64,000 bases of DNA from Eudorina sp. 2006-703-Eu-15 (taxonomy: Eukaryota; Chlorophyta; Chlorophyceae; Chlamydomonadales; Volvocaceae), in assembly GCA_003117195.1 (NCBI GenBank), contig BDSI01000005.1, positions 852,857 to 916,856 on the forward strand, given 5' to 3'. Below the pieces are notes generated by a model. That model was not told where the DNA came from, did no database searches, and worked only from the letters and a program-made list of their open reading frames with translations. A program made the translations under genes and the position numbers. Of this stretch, positions 38,301 through 49,700 are shown one piece after another. The first letter of the stretch is position 1. Each line of letters begins with the position of its first letter.

Positions 38301-41300
38301 CTGCAACTACACCCCCTGCCGTACCACCGACAACACACACATACACACATACGCGCGCGGTCTCCCCAGTTCTCCCCCGCCCCCGGCCCCCGCCCCCGCC
38401 CGCACCTCGGTCACCACGAAGCCGTCCTCCCCGACCAGCTTGAGGCCGATCTGGTCCGCCACGATACTGCTGTTGCCGTGGGCGATGTTGGCGAAGGGGC
38501 CCGCGTGCACTAGCACCGGGGTCTGCTCCAGGGTCTGAAGGGCACCCGCGGATGTGGGTGTGGGGCATCGCGGAGGAAGCGACGAAGGGGGATGGGGCGG
38601 CGGCCACACCAAGACCACACCCGGTCACACACGTGCGGTGCGGCGGCGGTCCCGGAGGCGACGGGTCTTAACGTGGCGCAGCCAGTGCGGCCAGCCTGGT
38701 TGCGGCTTGAGACTGTGAGACGCTGCGGGGGTGCAGTGTGGCGGAGCGCCCTGGAGACCGCCCTTGACCGCCCTTTTCGCGATCGGCACAAATGCGCCAC
38801 CACTGCCACCGTCGCCATTGCCGCCACCACCACGCGGCCCATGCTGCTGCGGCATCCCCAGCCGCGGCCCCGAGGCCTGCCCGCGCGGGCCCCTCGCCCC
38901 ACCCCTTTCCGTGGCTCCCAACGGCCCCTCCTCCTGCCTAGCCTCCTCCCCCCGGCTCCTCCTCCTCCTCCCGCCTCCTCCTCCTCCTTTCCCCGCGCAC
39001 ACCTGCATCAGGGTGGGCTCGATGGCGTCCTTCATCAGCACCGTCAGCGCACCGCCCACCCCGAGGTCGTCAGCGGTCACAGGCCGGCCTGAGGCGGGGG
39101 AGGAGGGGCGGGGGAGGAGCAGCGGAGCGGGAGCAGCGCCGGGGCGGTGAGGGAGCAGCGCCGGGACGGGGCGCAGTGGATGTGGACAGACCAGCAACAG
39201 ACCGGCGGGCGCAGGGCGCGGGATCGCGGCTTTCCCCCCTCCCCCCTGGAGGCCCACCGCAGGCGCTACACAGCCCACCAGCCGCCTCCACGGCCACGCA
39301 GCCACGTCAGCACACCGCCCCACGCTGCCCCAGCAGCTGTCCCCCAATCAAGCTTGGCAGCCCTCGCAGCCTCCACCCAACCATGCCCCCGTCAACCCGA
39401 GGGCCAACTCCACTCCACTCCACTCCACTCCACTCTGCGCCCCGCCCCGCCCCGCCCCGCCCCACCCCACCCCACCCCACCCCCGGGGTCCCACCCTGCT
39501 TGTCGTTGCCAACCACCATGCGGCCCAGTCGCTCCCTCATGTCCGCCAGGTCGGTGGCCAGCGCCAGCACCGCCATGATCTCGGAGGACACGGTGATGTC
39601 GAAGCCGGTGGAGCGGGTGGCGCCCTTCTCCTCGGGGCCCTGGCCGACGGTGAGGCTGCGCAGGAACCTGGGGGGAGAGGTGGGGCGGGTGGGGTAGGGT
39701 TGGGGTGGGGTGGGGTGATATCATCCGGAGCGGCAGGAGGGGCCAACAGCAGGGCGGAGCGGGGGTTGACGGAGCGCGGGTTGGTGGAGTGGGGGTTGGT
39801 GGAGTGGGGGTTGACGGATGGAGAGGGCGCGAGGTGGGAGGGAGAGGTGAGGACGGAGTGCGGGGCGAGGGCATTGTGGGGGTGTGGGTGGGTATGGGTG
39901 GGTGACGGAGTATCAGACTGTGGCGTGGAATACGGTGAGGTGAGGTGAGGTGAGGTGAGGTGAGGTGAGGTGAGGTGAGGTGAGGTGAGGCGCGGTGCAG
40001 TGCGGTGAGGTTGGATGTGGTGTGCGATGGGGCGAGGTAAGAGCGGGGGGTCTGAGGGTTGTTGCTCGGTCAATTACCGTAGCAGGTACAGGAACTCCCC
40101 TCCCCTCCCCTCCTCCCCCTCCCTGTTTCTTTTTCACCTCCCCTCCTCCCCCTCCCCTCCTCCCCCCGCGCCGCCGCCCACCTGTCGTTGGTGTCGATGA
40201 CTCGGCGCCAGGTGATGGAGGCGGGGTCGATGTCCAGGCGGGCAAACTCGCGGCGCTCCTGCGGAAGGTGGTTGGCGGTTGGTGGTTAGCCGGGGCATTG
40301 CATAACCACTCCCATTGGGGAGAGAGTGCGGGGGCCTCGACGGCCGCGCCGGCTTCGACGGCGCCCCTGACATTTCCCAATCCCAGTCCCGGGCATTGTC
40401 CTCCGCCGTGTGGGCCTTACACAGCCCCACACAGCATGTACGGCCAGGTCTCTCGTGATGCTGTACGGCGTTGGGGTGTACGGCGCGCCGTACACGCACT
40501 CCGTACCTCGGGCGTGAGCTCCTCCGGGTCCGTCTTGCTGATTCCCAGCTTCTCCAGCCGCCGCAGCATCACGGCCGCGAACTTGCGCTTGCCCTGCGGA
40601 GGGGCCAGCGCCGGGGGGGGGGTCGGGTGGACCCACCCATGTACGGCTCAGTCACACTGTACGGGCGCCGCCGAATCCGAAACCTCCACCGCCTCGTCGA
40701 GCCTCCGCTACGGTAGGTCCCTGCCGCCCGAACCTCCCACCCTAGTGACCCCCGGCAGCGGCCCTACAGCGAGGCCCCGGCCCCGGCCCCGGCACCTCCA
40801 GCAGCCCCCTGCCACATCGCATTCCCCGCACCCAGGGTCTCGGTAAGCCCCCCTGTCCCGGCCTCCGAGGCCTCCTGGCCCCGGCCCCGACCTCACCTGC
40901 TTGTCCGCCGGGCAGAGGCGGTTGAAGAGCTGCTCGTCCGTCTGGTTGGCCTCGTGGAACATGCGCACATCGATGGCGGCCGCGAGCAGGTTGTTGGCGG
41001 CGGTAATGGCGTGGATGTCGCCCGTCAGGTGCAGGTTCATCTCCTCCATGGGGATGACCTTAGGGGGTGGGCGGGTGGCGGGTGGCGGGAGGGGTGGTTG
41101 AGGCAGGGGGAGGGAAGCAGGGCAGGGCGACTTGGCAGACAAGCACACAAACCGCGCTGACTGCGAACAAACGAGGCGCCGGTACCATAAGTTGGCAGTG
41201 CCGGGATCGCCAGCAGGGCGTGCCGGGGAGAGAGGAGAGGGGGGGAGGGGTGCGTGTGCGGGTCGTACCTGGCTGTAGCCGCCGCCCGCCGCACCGCCCT

Positions 41301-42914
41301 TGATGCCGAAGGTGGGGCCCTGGCTGGGCTGCCGTACGCACGTCAGCACCTGTGTACGATAACAACCGGCAAGGGGGCGTCGGGAGGGCGGGTGGCGGTG
41401 GCGGACGGCTGCAACGGCATCACACGCCTTGAGCGCCCGAAACCCCACGGGCTCTTCTAAGCCCACCTCCACCCCAACCGTATTTGTCGACGGGCTGGGT
41501 GTGTCTGGGCTGTGCTTCTCTTTAACCCCCACCCGCACCGCTCCCCGCTGGCGCCCTATCAGCCCTCCCGGAACCCGGTCGGCCGTGTCCGGGTTCCCAG
41601 TCAACAATCAATGGGACCTGCTGACCCCTGTACAGGCAGGCAGGCAGGTGCGTCTATTGTCTACCCAAACCGCCCACAGTATGTGTCGTCGAGTATCGGT
41701 ATCTGTCTGTCTGTCTGTCTGTCTGTCCCGCTGCAGGGCCCACCTTCTTCTTCAGGTAGGCCCCCAGCGCCTGGCAGAGACCGATGGTGGTGGTGCTCTT
41801 GCCCTCACCCAGGGGCGTGGGGGTGATGCCCGCCACCACCACTACGGGAGAGGGGACGGGGGGTGGTGGCTTTACTTTCGCGGTTTTGCTGTCTTTATTA
41901 ACATCATAAGGTATGGGAAGGGGCGGGAAGGCGACGATGGTACACATCCCCGGGGCAGGGGAGGATGGTACACATCCCCCGGGGGAGGGGAGGATGGTAC
42001 ACATCCCCCGGGGAGGGGAGGATGCCCCGGGGGAGGGGAGGCGCATCGCGGGTTGGGACTTGGGAGCTGGCAGTGCGCATCACGGAGCACAGGAGGGGGG
42101 TGTGACACACGGGCTGAAGCGGGCGGGGACTAGGGGGCGCATGGCGCTGGCGCTCTCCAGGGTTAGGGCTGTCGGTTGGCCGTCCAAGGGGCTGTTGCCG
42201 GGCGTGCCGACTGCGTCTGACCGGGGTTCAACTGTGCGGCAGTGATGGTGACCGGGGCCGGTCCCCGGACTTTCCTTTCCCCCACGTGCACTACTTGAGG
42301 GCGAGATGCGAATGGCGGCCTGCCGGGGGCCACATGGCGCCGCGCGGCGCGACCGTGCCGTCAGGATTGGGCGGCTGCCGGATCCCGGGATGCTGTGGAA
42401 AATGGCCATGCCCCATCCGTTGCGACGGAAGCGCTGCATGCTAGACAGCATCTCCCTGATTTTAACTCACCGTATTTTCCCTTGGGCGCGCTCGCCAAGC
42501 GGTCGCGGACGCTGAGCTTGACCTGCGAGAGACAGGTAGTTCCGTTGGTGAGTCATCAACACCTGGATTTCTGCCGCTGATCGACAGCGATGTAATCATT
42601 CCCCGTTTGTTCCTATTGTGTCGCAAAGATCGCGACACTGCCAAAAACGACCGCCTCACAGAAGTGTGGGGCATCGTTCATCCCTTGCAGACAGCTTAAG
42701 ACGCCGACGGTCCATCACATGGCTTTCATATTATGTATTGCGTGGATCCCACCTTAGCCTTGTGGGTGCCATACAGATCATACTCCTCGGGGAGCAAGCC
42801 GACGGCTTCGGCGATTTTAGCGATATGCACCGGCTCCACCGATTGCGCGATCTCAATATCAGATGGCACAGGCTGTTTCACTGGAAGCAAAGGTTTGTAA
42901 TCGGTCGTCGCCAT
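35369..42914 (-). CDS. FTHFS: Formate-tetrahydrofolate ligase (10-formyl-THF synthetase)
   Basis: ATP-dependent ligation of formate to tetrahydrofolate, feeding one-carbon units to purine and formyl-Met synthesis. Seventeen exons join in phase, 638 residues: 42914-42753, 42522-42471, 41841-41744, 41349-41269, 41058-40897, 40593-40507, 40258-40182, 39667-39495, 39088-39003, 38534-38406, 37953-37893, 37687-37607, 37325-37140, 36967-36825, 36408-36346, 36181-36079 and 35541-35369. Landmarks are the P-loop [13 protein letters not shown] (about 78-90), [50 protein letters not shown], and [20 protein letters not shown] near the end. Monofunctional, as in plants and bacteria. The intron after exon 14 starts with GC (AAG|GCAAGG). 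The frame is open upstream to an ATG at 43046, adding 44 residues that might be a targeting peptide. Confidence 0.95.
36409..36824 (-). other. GC-AG intron of the formate-THF ligase gene
   Basis: The 5' splice site is AAG|GCAAGG at 36825/36824, and the acceptor is CCACAG before 36408. Joining gives [13 protein letters not shown] in phase and at family length. The nearest downstream GT would shift the frame, so the rare GC donor is needed. Confidence 0.8.
39411..39482 (-). repeat. Pentanucleotide microsatellites in FTHFS intron 8-9
   Basis: (CCACT)n followed directly by (CCCCG)n and (CCCCA)n on the plus strand, immediately next to exon 8. Confidence 0.85.
39934..39990 (-). repeat. (GGTGA)n microsatellite in an FTHFS intron
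   Basis: Eleven near-perfect GGTGA units on the plus strand (TCACC in the transcript) in the intron between exons 7 and 8; a GGAGTGGGGGTTGGT array lies at about 39784-39820. Confidence 0.9.
41936..42020 (-). repeat. Three-copy 28-bp minisatellite in an FTHFS intron
   Basis: Unit begins GATGGTACACATCCCCCGGG, repeated three times with 1-2 base changes in the intron between exons 2 and 3. Confidence 0.85.
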
Positions 42915-43595
42915 TTTGCTTGCCGCTGCGCCTTGCAGAATTTCGGTCACCGTCAAGTACCTCCGATGAAATCCTAAAAAGGCGCGACAGGCCAGAAGGA
43001 AAATTGCGATTGACCTTGCAGCACCCAGATACACATGCGAGATCATGCCATGTATGTTAGGTTTCGCGCCCCGTCGTAGGTTGACGTCCCTGCTCCGTAC
43101 AAGTGAAGGTGTTCAGCAGGAAAAAAATGCTTTACAAAAACAACCATATGCACTCGAATACTTAAGATCATAGGCTACGATAGTGCGCAGTCCTTGATCC
43201 CGTGACTGCGAACGGCCCTTGGGACAGTTCCAGTTGTTCCCAACACACACAGCCCGCGCCGAACGGCATGCGGCGATGGTGAGATGCCGACACAGCACCC
43301 ACGCGTCAGAGATTGCTCACGGCAAATACGCCGAAAGGACAAAGCATGAACGTCCCCAGGACCACCAGCGCGGAACACTTCCTCGTGAAGGTGGTAGGAC
43401 TGAAGTTCCTTGTGAACGGATCAAGGGTGTTTCGGCACCCCGTCACGCGAACCCTCTCTCCCACTGACCATCACACACAGCCTCAATGTCGCGGCATCAC
43501 CGCGAGCAAACCCTGTGACACGCATAGTGGGCAGTAGGGCGACCAACGGTGCAAGGGGACCGTCGGCAACCCCTGTCACACACAATCAGCGTGTC
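42915..43595. promoter_or_regulatory. FTHFS upstream region and Sm-G 3' UTR
   Basis: 680 bp between tandem minus-strand genes. It holds the FTHFS promoter (or its N-terminal extension to 43046) and the Sm-G 3' UTR with TGTAA on the minus strand at 43136-43132. Confidence 0.45.
43132..43136 (-). promoter_or_regulatory. Candidate poly(A) signal TGTAA for Sm-G
   Basis: TGTAA on the minus strand about 460 nt past the Sm-G stop and 218 bp upstream of the FTHFS ATG. Confidence 0.45.
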
Positions 43596-43919
43596 TCAGT
43601 TGATCGGTTCCAACGCCTCTATCGTCTGAATGCTGTTCCCGCGAATGACGACCATGCCGATGTCCACTTTGAGCTTCTCGTCCACGGTCTGGTCAAGCAC
43701 CACATTCATGAACTGGTCAAATCCTCGTAGCGTCCCAGATACGTGCCTATTAGCATTCAGCGTGACTGCGGATTGTAAAGGAAAAAGTATAGTCAGGAAA
43801 CAGCGCCGGCGCAACCCATATGTTATCTGTAAATGCGCAGCCTCATTAACCATTCATAACTTACTGCTAAGCTTCTTGTCCATAAAACGCTTCAGCTCCG
43901 GGGGCGCAACCTTCGGCAT
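43596..43919 (-). CDS. SNRPG: Small nuclear ribonucleoprotein Sm-G
   Basis: One of seven Sm ring proteins around the U-rich site of spliceosomal snRNAs. Exons 43919-43865 and 43765-43596 join in phase for 74 residues. The short first exon gives MPKVAPPELKRFMDKKLS, and the second ITLNANRHVSGTLRGFDQFM (Sm1) and IGMVVIRGNSIQTIEALEP (Sm2). The RGNS motif and PPELKRFMDKKL start distinguish Sm-G from LSm7. Full length for the family. Confidence 0.95.
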
Positions 43920-45394
43920 TTTCACGCGACCGCGCGGGCTCCGAAAGTTTGTGGTGTGTGCCTAAAAAACCTTCCGTAGTAGTAGTAATGCCAAACAATA
44001 CCACCTATGAACACAAATGAGCTGGGCCGGCAAAAGCCGTGGACAGTGCAGGATCGAACTGAGAAGAGGACAGTGGGCCCGCTGCGTAAGGACTCAGCTT
44101 CCGCAAGCAAGTTGTGAGGACAAACTATATTAACTTTTCGACAGGATACTTGCGACTTGCCGCCAAAGCCGTACCCGACAGTCCGCGCCGTACATTGCAG
44201 CGTCCATCTTCACTTTTCGTTCTGCCAACCACTCAAACCTCAAACTCTTGCTAGATACCCTACCGCCAGGGATAGTCTTGGCCATCCACGTGTTGCCTCG
44301 TCCCAACAACGCGGTGCGCTGCCCCGGGGGCCGTCCACCTAGCTCGACCCACGACCGCCGCCCCCCGTGAACGTCTCCAACCTGACTTCACCTCGATAGC
44401 ACCTCTGAACAATATGTACCACATGCTTGCCTAACCTTCACGTGGCTCCCAACCTCCCATCCGTCAACCTCTCAGAACACCCCAAGCACGACCAAAATCG
44501 CTTGCCAACGGCTGCACTCGCGTGTGCACACATCTGACGTGAGCATATGCTCGCTCGTCACCACTAACAGCCTTGAGGCCCCCAACGGTCCTCCCGCCTC
44601 CCTCTGACAGCGTACAACAGCATAGCAAAATTATGAGCTGAGGACAATGCCCCGGCAGACCCTCTCGTACCGTACAAGTCGTGTTCCAGTGTGTTTCAGA
44701 GCACACGCCCACTCCAGCAGTCCGCCCCCGCTGGACCACCGCCCACAACCCCCTCAAGCCCTCTCGTGAACCCTCCACACCAACCCAACTCCCAACTCCC
44801 AACTCACACAGATCCTCATCAGACCAGGCCAGGGGGCAGTCGGTCACCCAGGGTCCCCAAATGCTACGAATCCAGGTGAACCCGACTGTGAATCCTGTGC
44901 ATCGTGCCCCACACCCCAGACACCCCTAAGCTGGCCACGGCAGCTCCCGGCGTGCGGTGCGCGACACCCGAACCACCGCGGCACACTGCAGGTGCGTGAA
45001 TGAATCAGCGTACGGCACCTGCCTGCCAGTCCGAGAGTTCCATCGGGATCCGCCCAAGGGCACTGCCCTGCAATTGCCCTGCCCTGCTCTGGCTCTGGCA
45101 ATGGCGTTGGATTGCTGCTCGCCGTGTGGTGGATGGAGCACACGGGGAGGCCGAACCCGCGGGACCGCCGCCGCCACGGCAAAAATGATTTCCGCCGATT
45201 TTGGCTGCAGCCTCCGGCAGCTCCACCGCCGGTACCGGGGCGCTCGGAGCCACTCCACCACCTACCTACCGGGTGGCCACAAGGCAGTCACTTTGACCTT
45301 CGAGGGGTGCCGCCCCCGGCACGCCGGCAGTACGGTAGTAAGCACGTGCCGCGTGGTTCGGTCTGGTCCCGCCACTGCGTGCAACCAGCGGCGC
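43920..45394. other. Intergenic, no gene recognised
   Basis: Sm-G upstream region and the 3' region of the small membrane protein gene. A minus-strand frame at 44464-44847 has no recognisable features. Confidence 0.45.
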
Positions 45395-46415
45395 TCATCT
45401 GCTGCCGCCGGCGCTGGCATCCGCCGCCAGTGCCTGTTGATCTACTGCCTGTGATTTCTCCTTGTGCTCATGCACCTGCAGCGTCGCAGGGAAATAGCCA
45501 GGTAAGGGACATCGGTGGTGCTCAGGCAAGCAGTGAGAACAAGGCAGCGCGGGCCGGCCCCGCCTCAATCAGGCCCCCGGTTCGCGGGCCCCAGGGAACT
45601 CGGGCTACCTGCCACCGCCACGCCGGGCTCGAGCGCGCCTGCCCCACCTCCCCACAAAGCAGGGATGTTCAGCTATCGGGAGCTGTTTTGGGGAACCCGT
45701 GCGCGATCTTGGCAGCCGCGAAAGGTTAATTCAAGTTACCCTCAGTCAAGACGTGCACGAGAGGAGGTGGTCCGCACCTTGCGGATGATGGCATCCTTGG
45801 GCGCCTGGTAGGCGATGACGGTGTCCATGACCGCGAGTCCGAGCGCCGGCCAGGCTATGATGGTGGATATCTGCGCGGGGCGGGGGAAGGGGGAGGGGGT
45901 TGCATGCTCAGGATCGGATTGTGGGGTCCCGCCTCAGGTCCCAGCTGGTGGTGTCAGCAGCGTCCGGCTGCGTTGCCGTGTGGGGACGGACGCGCAGGTC
46001 AGTGCCTCTTCTGAGCTCGAGCGGGAGGCGGCGGGTGTGGCGTTGGTTCATGCGCACGTGCGGGCGGGAATATGAGTCATGGCATCATGGGCGCAAGGGC
46101 TGCAGTCTGTGAGGAGCCTGTGCGGGGGAGGACGGGGGAATGCGGAATGCGGGGCGCCCCGTGTCGATGCTTGCGCGAAAGCCCACCAAACGCTGTGAGG
46201 GGAAGTCACCCCCCCTCCTGCCTCACACTCACCCGCCAAGGCCAAAGTTGCCGCTTGTTGAAGTAGTATCTGGAGGCTGCATGCCCGGGTAAGATGCATG
46301 CATAGGGTACGCACGTCATAGCCCGGTTATATGTAAGTGAAGTTAACAAAATGGTCTCACCTGCAGCAGCTACAAGGCCCACTCCGAGCTTCACGTCTCT
46401 CTGTGTCAGCTCCAT
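45395..46415 (-). CDS. Undescribed 90-residue membrane protein, four exons
   Basis: I do not recognise the family. Exons 46415-46361, 46276-46233, 45870-45778 and 45475-45395 join in phase across GTGAGA, GTGAGT and GTGCGG donors with CAG acceptors. The first three exons are too short to stand out as ORFs. The product starts MELTQRDVKLGVGLVAAAA, continues SRYYFNKRQLWPWR, then a hydrophobic helix IIAWPALGLAVMDTVIAY, then APKDAIIRKVHEHKEKSQ and a hydrophilic Ala/Ser/Gly tail. One clear transmembrane segment (about residues 36-55) and perhaps a weaker one near 10-20, with basic residues between, suggest an organelle inner-membrane or ER protein. Every join keeps frame and gives sensible protein, which supports reality. 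Divergent with the SpoU gene (341 bp). Confidence 0.65.
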
Positions 46416-46756
46416 TTGTACCGACTGAAACGCGTTGTGATGGTTAGAGTTACAGTGTCAACTTTTCGGTTCCATTACTAGTAAGGCAACACGTGGTGTT
46501 CCAGCCAAACAAGCATGAGTACCGTATTAGCAATTGCAACTGTTTCCGGTGCTCGTCCAGTACACGGCAACCGTCCCCGTTTCTAAACGCCATGCAAGCC
46601 CATGATTTACGTGAATGAACTTTTTGGTTGAGTTTTAGTCCTAAGCCTGCTTGCTAGGTCAAGGTGTTTCTCAAGACTGTCGGTATCTGTCTCCCGTGTC
46701 GTGGCGGCGTGAGCAGCTGGAGCAAGACCAATTCACTTGAGCAGCACGCCTTCACC
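46416..46756. promoter_or_regulatory. Divergent upstream region of the small membrane protein and SpoU genes
   Basis: 341 bp between two outward-facing start codons, including both 5' UTRs; AT-richer than the flanks. Likely a bidirectional promoter; no specific motif assigned. Confidence 0.45.
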
Positions 46757-49700
46757 ATGTACCAGAAATGCCTAAATCCCTCTGTGATTGCACCGAGGCG
46801 CACGGTCCTGTGCCCGCGTTATGCGGAGCGTTCGTCAACAGGCTTGACGATGTAAGTGCAGCCGGCAGCGTTCCTGGTCATCCCAAAGCAAGGCGTTTAA
46901 GCAACGCTAACAGCTTTGTGTCCAGTTAAACACTGTCGCAAGCACGAGCCATACCCAGGGCGCAGCAGTTACGCATTGTACGAGCATACCTGCCCGGGAG
47001 GGGCAAAGCGCGAATGGGCGCCTTCACAGGGCTCTCATAGACTGCAGTACTGCGGCTGCGCCCTTGCAATTCCCTGAATCCGATCTGCCGCGCGCAACTT
47101 TGCAGTCCAATAAAAAAACCTTCCTGGCGACCGCCCTCCCGTTCCTGAATGCCATTCACAGCTGTGCTTCTGGCTGCTGCCCCCACGCAGGTACGCGGAA
47201 CGGCCTGGCGGCTCCAGGGCGGGGGCGTGGACCAGTCGGGAGGAGGGGCGTCGGGAGGAACGCTGGCGGGACAGGGACGACCGCAGGCGGGACGACCGCA
47301 GGCGGGACGACCGCAGGCGGGACGACCGCAGGCGGGACGACCGCCGGTGGGACGAGCGAGGGGACGACCGCAGGCGGGACGAGCGACGGGACGAGCGACG
47401 GGACGAGCGCCGCTGGGAGGAGCGACGACGGGACGACCGCGACGGCGATCGCCCGTACCGGCGGGACGAATCCCAACCGAACCAACGTCCCCGAGAGGAC
47501 GAGCGGGCCCCGGACAGCCCGTACAAAGCGGCAGACCAGGGACCCTCTTCAGGCTATGGCGGTTCCGGCGGGCGAGCTAAGAGCGACGGGAAGGGGGGTT
47601 ACCCAAGCCACGTGCGCCAGCGACGGGACCCCGGCGGGCGCACGGGGGGAAGGCCGGGGCAGCAAGGTGCGGAGGGGGCCGATCGGCGGTGGCGAGGCGG
47701 TCGAGACGATCGAAGCGACAACGCCAGCAACAACAGCGGTACCGGCAACGGCGCGGGAAAATGGCAGCAGAGTCAGAAACCTCTGGAAGGCAGAGGGCGG
47801 GACCGGGAGGGCGACCGAGAAGATTATGACGACGAGCAGGATGGGGACTACATCGGGGATGCTGAGGGGCTGGAGGATGATGAGGTCGGCGGACCCGTGG
47901 GTCGCCGTGTCGGCGGCGGCGTCAGCGGCGGCGCGCCGGCAGGCCCCTGCCTCCGAGATACGCTGCAAGGCGAGGCTCTGTACGGCGTGTTTCCCGTACT
48001 GGCGGCGCTGCGTGCGAAGAGGTACGGCACGCGTGCCGGCTTGGGCGTTGGACTGCAGCTCGCACTGCACAGCGTGCCAACAAGAAGGGACTAGGCCAGT
48101 GGAACCTCGCACTGACCTCGCAATGTTCGTACTGTACCGTATCGTGGTGTTGTACAAGTGTGCACAAATGCCCTCATCTTCCATTCAACAGACCCCCCTC
48201 ACCATTAACTGCGTGCCCGCCTGCGTGCCCGACTGCCCTGCCGCAAGGCGGCTCCGTAACCCATTTCCAGTACCCAGTCGCGGGTTTGGTTTGTCTTTTA
48301 TTAATACCCAGTCGCCGCGCGTGCTCACCCCCTCTCGATATGTACTCCTGAACCTACGCGGACGTTCCGGGCATCCCCTCCCGCTGTCCACCGCAGGCGG
48401 AAGGTCCACCGTGCCTTCCTGTTGGCCTCCATGGACCTGTCCAAGCGAAAGGACGCGGGCCTGGTACGGCAGGTGGAGGCGCTGTGTACGGAGGCGGGGG
48501 TGGAAATCGTACGGACCAGCAGGCACGAGCTCAACCTCATGTCCCACGACCGGCCGCACCAGGTGCGCTGTGTTGTACGGGCGCCTGTACGGTGCCGTAC
48601 ACGGGGAACGATATGCGAATCGTCCAAGGGGATGATGCGGACCCAAAGCCCCGGGGCTGGTCGAACCATAGGTTGGCGTACTGCGCTACTGGCCTTGTAG
48701 TCCTCAACAAAGACGGGAAAATCTTTAGCCGAATCCCTAGCCCAACTTCCCCGGTCGTTTCCTGTCTCTTGACGGTTCCAGGGCAGCGCTCTCGTGCTGC
48801 TGCGGCGGCGGCGCACCTTTCAGATGCCAATCGGTCGGCTGTGTCTCCAGGGCGGGGGCCACGGGCGTAACACCGGTCAGCGGACTTGGGTGCTCAGGCG
48901 GCTTGGGCGGCTTAAGGGCTTGCACGAGAGTGATGTCGACTCCCAGACCGCCAAGTGATGTCGCACAAACTTCACCTCGGCTTCGTGCGACTGTGCCGTG
49001 CCTTTGCCCTCCAGGGCCTTATCCTGGATGTGACTCCCCTGGAGTGGACCCCGCTGGACGAGTTCCCCTCCGCGGAGGCGGTCATGGCCGCCAGGGCGGC
49101 GGAGGGCGGGTCGCTGCCGCCGCCCGTGTGGTTGGCGCTAGATGAGGTGGTGGACCCGGTGAGCACGGCCACGACCCGTGGGTCGCGGGTGGGCCACGCG
49201 GGACCCGAAGCCGACCTGCCGCATCGGGCATCGCACATGCGCGCACCCCAAGACAAAACCCAACTGCGAATCGACCACCAAACTCCCGGATCTGCGACCC
49301 ACGCGCGCGACCTGCTGTCGTGCGGCCTTGGTTATCCTAGACCCCAACTCCGCCGGCCTCACGGACCTGGCTGTCTTCAGGTGAAACCCGTCTGTTTCAT
49401 AGACCACGCGGGTTTTTAGCATCTGTTCTGTTGTGACACCGCCGCGTGCGTGCAGCAAAACCTGGGCGCTGTGGTGCGCTCGGCGTTCTGCTTGGGCGCG
49501 GCGGGCGTGCTGGCGTGCTCCCGGAACTGCGCGCCGCTGAGCGGGGTGGTCTCCAAGGTGAGTCCGCGGGGGGGTGGTCTTGCTCGTCGTCGTCGGTGTT
49601 GCGGTGAGGCGGAACCCCCATGCCCACCGTTGCACACTCCCACGGCTGCACACACGCGCCCCTTGCCTGCCCTGTTCCTGCCTCCCGAACACACGCCCGG

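Noticed and set aside
38625..39347. 240-residue minus-strand frame
   Set aside because: It spans an FTHFS intron and exon 9 in the wrong context; only the short exon 9 part is real.
47064..48635. 523-residue plus-strand frame with TAGGTTAGG repeats
   Set aside because: Out-of-frame shadow of the SpoU exon 2 repeat; it starts with TTG and reads through two introns.
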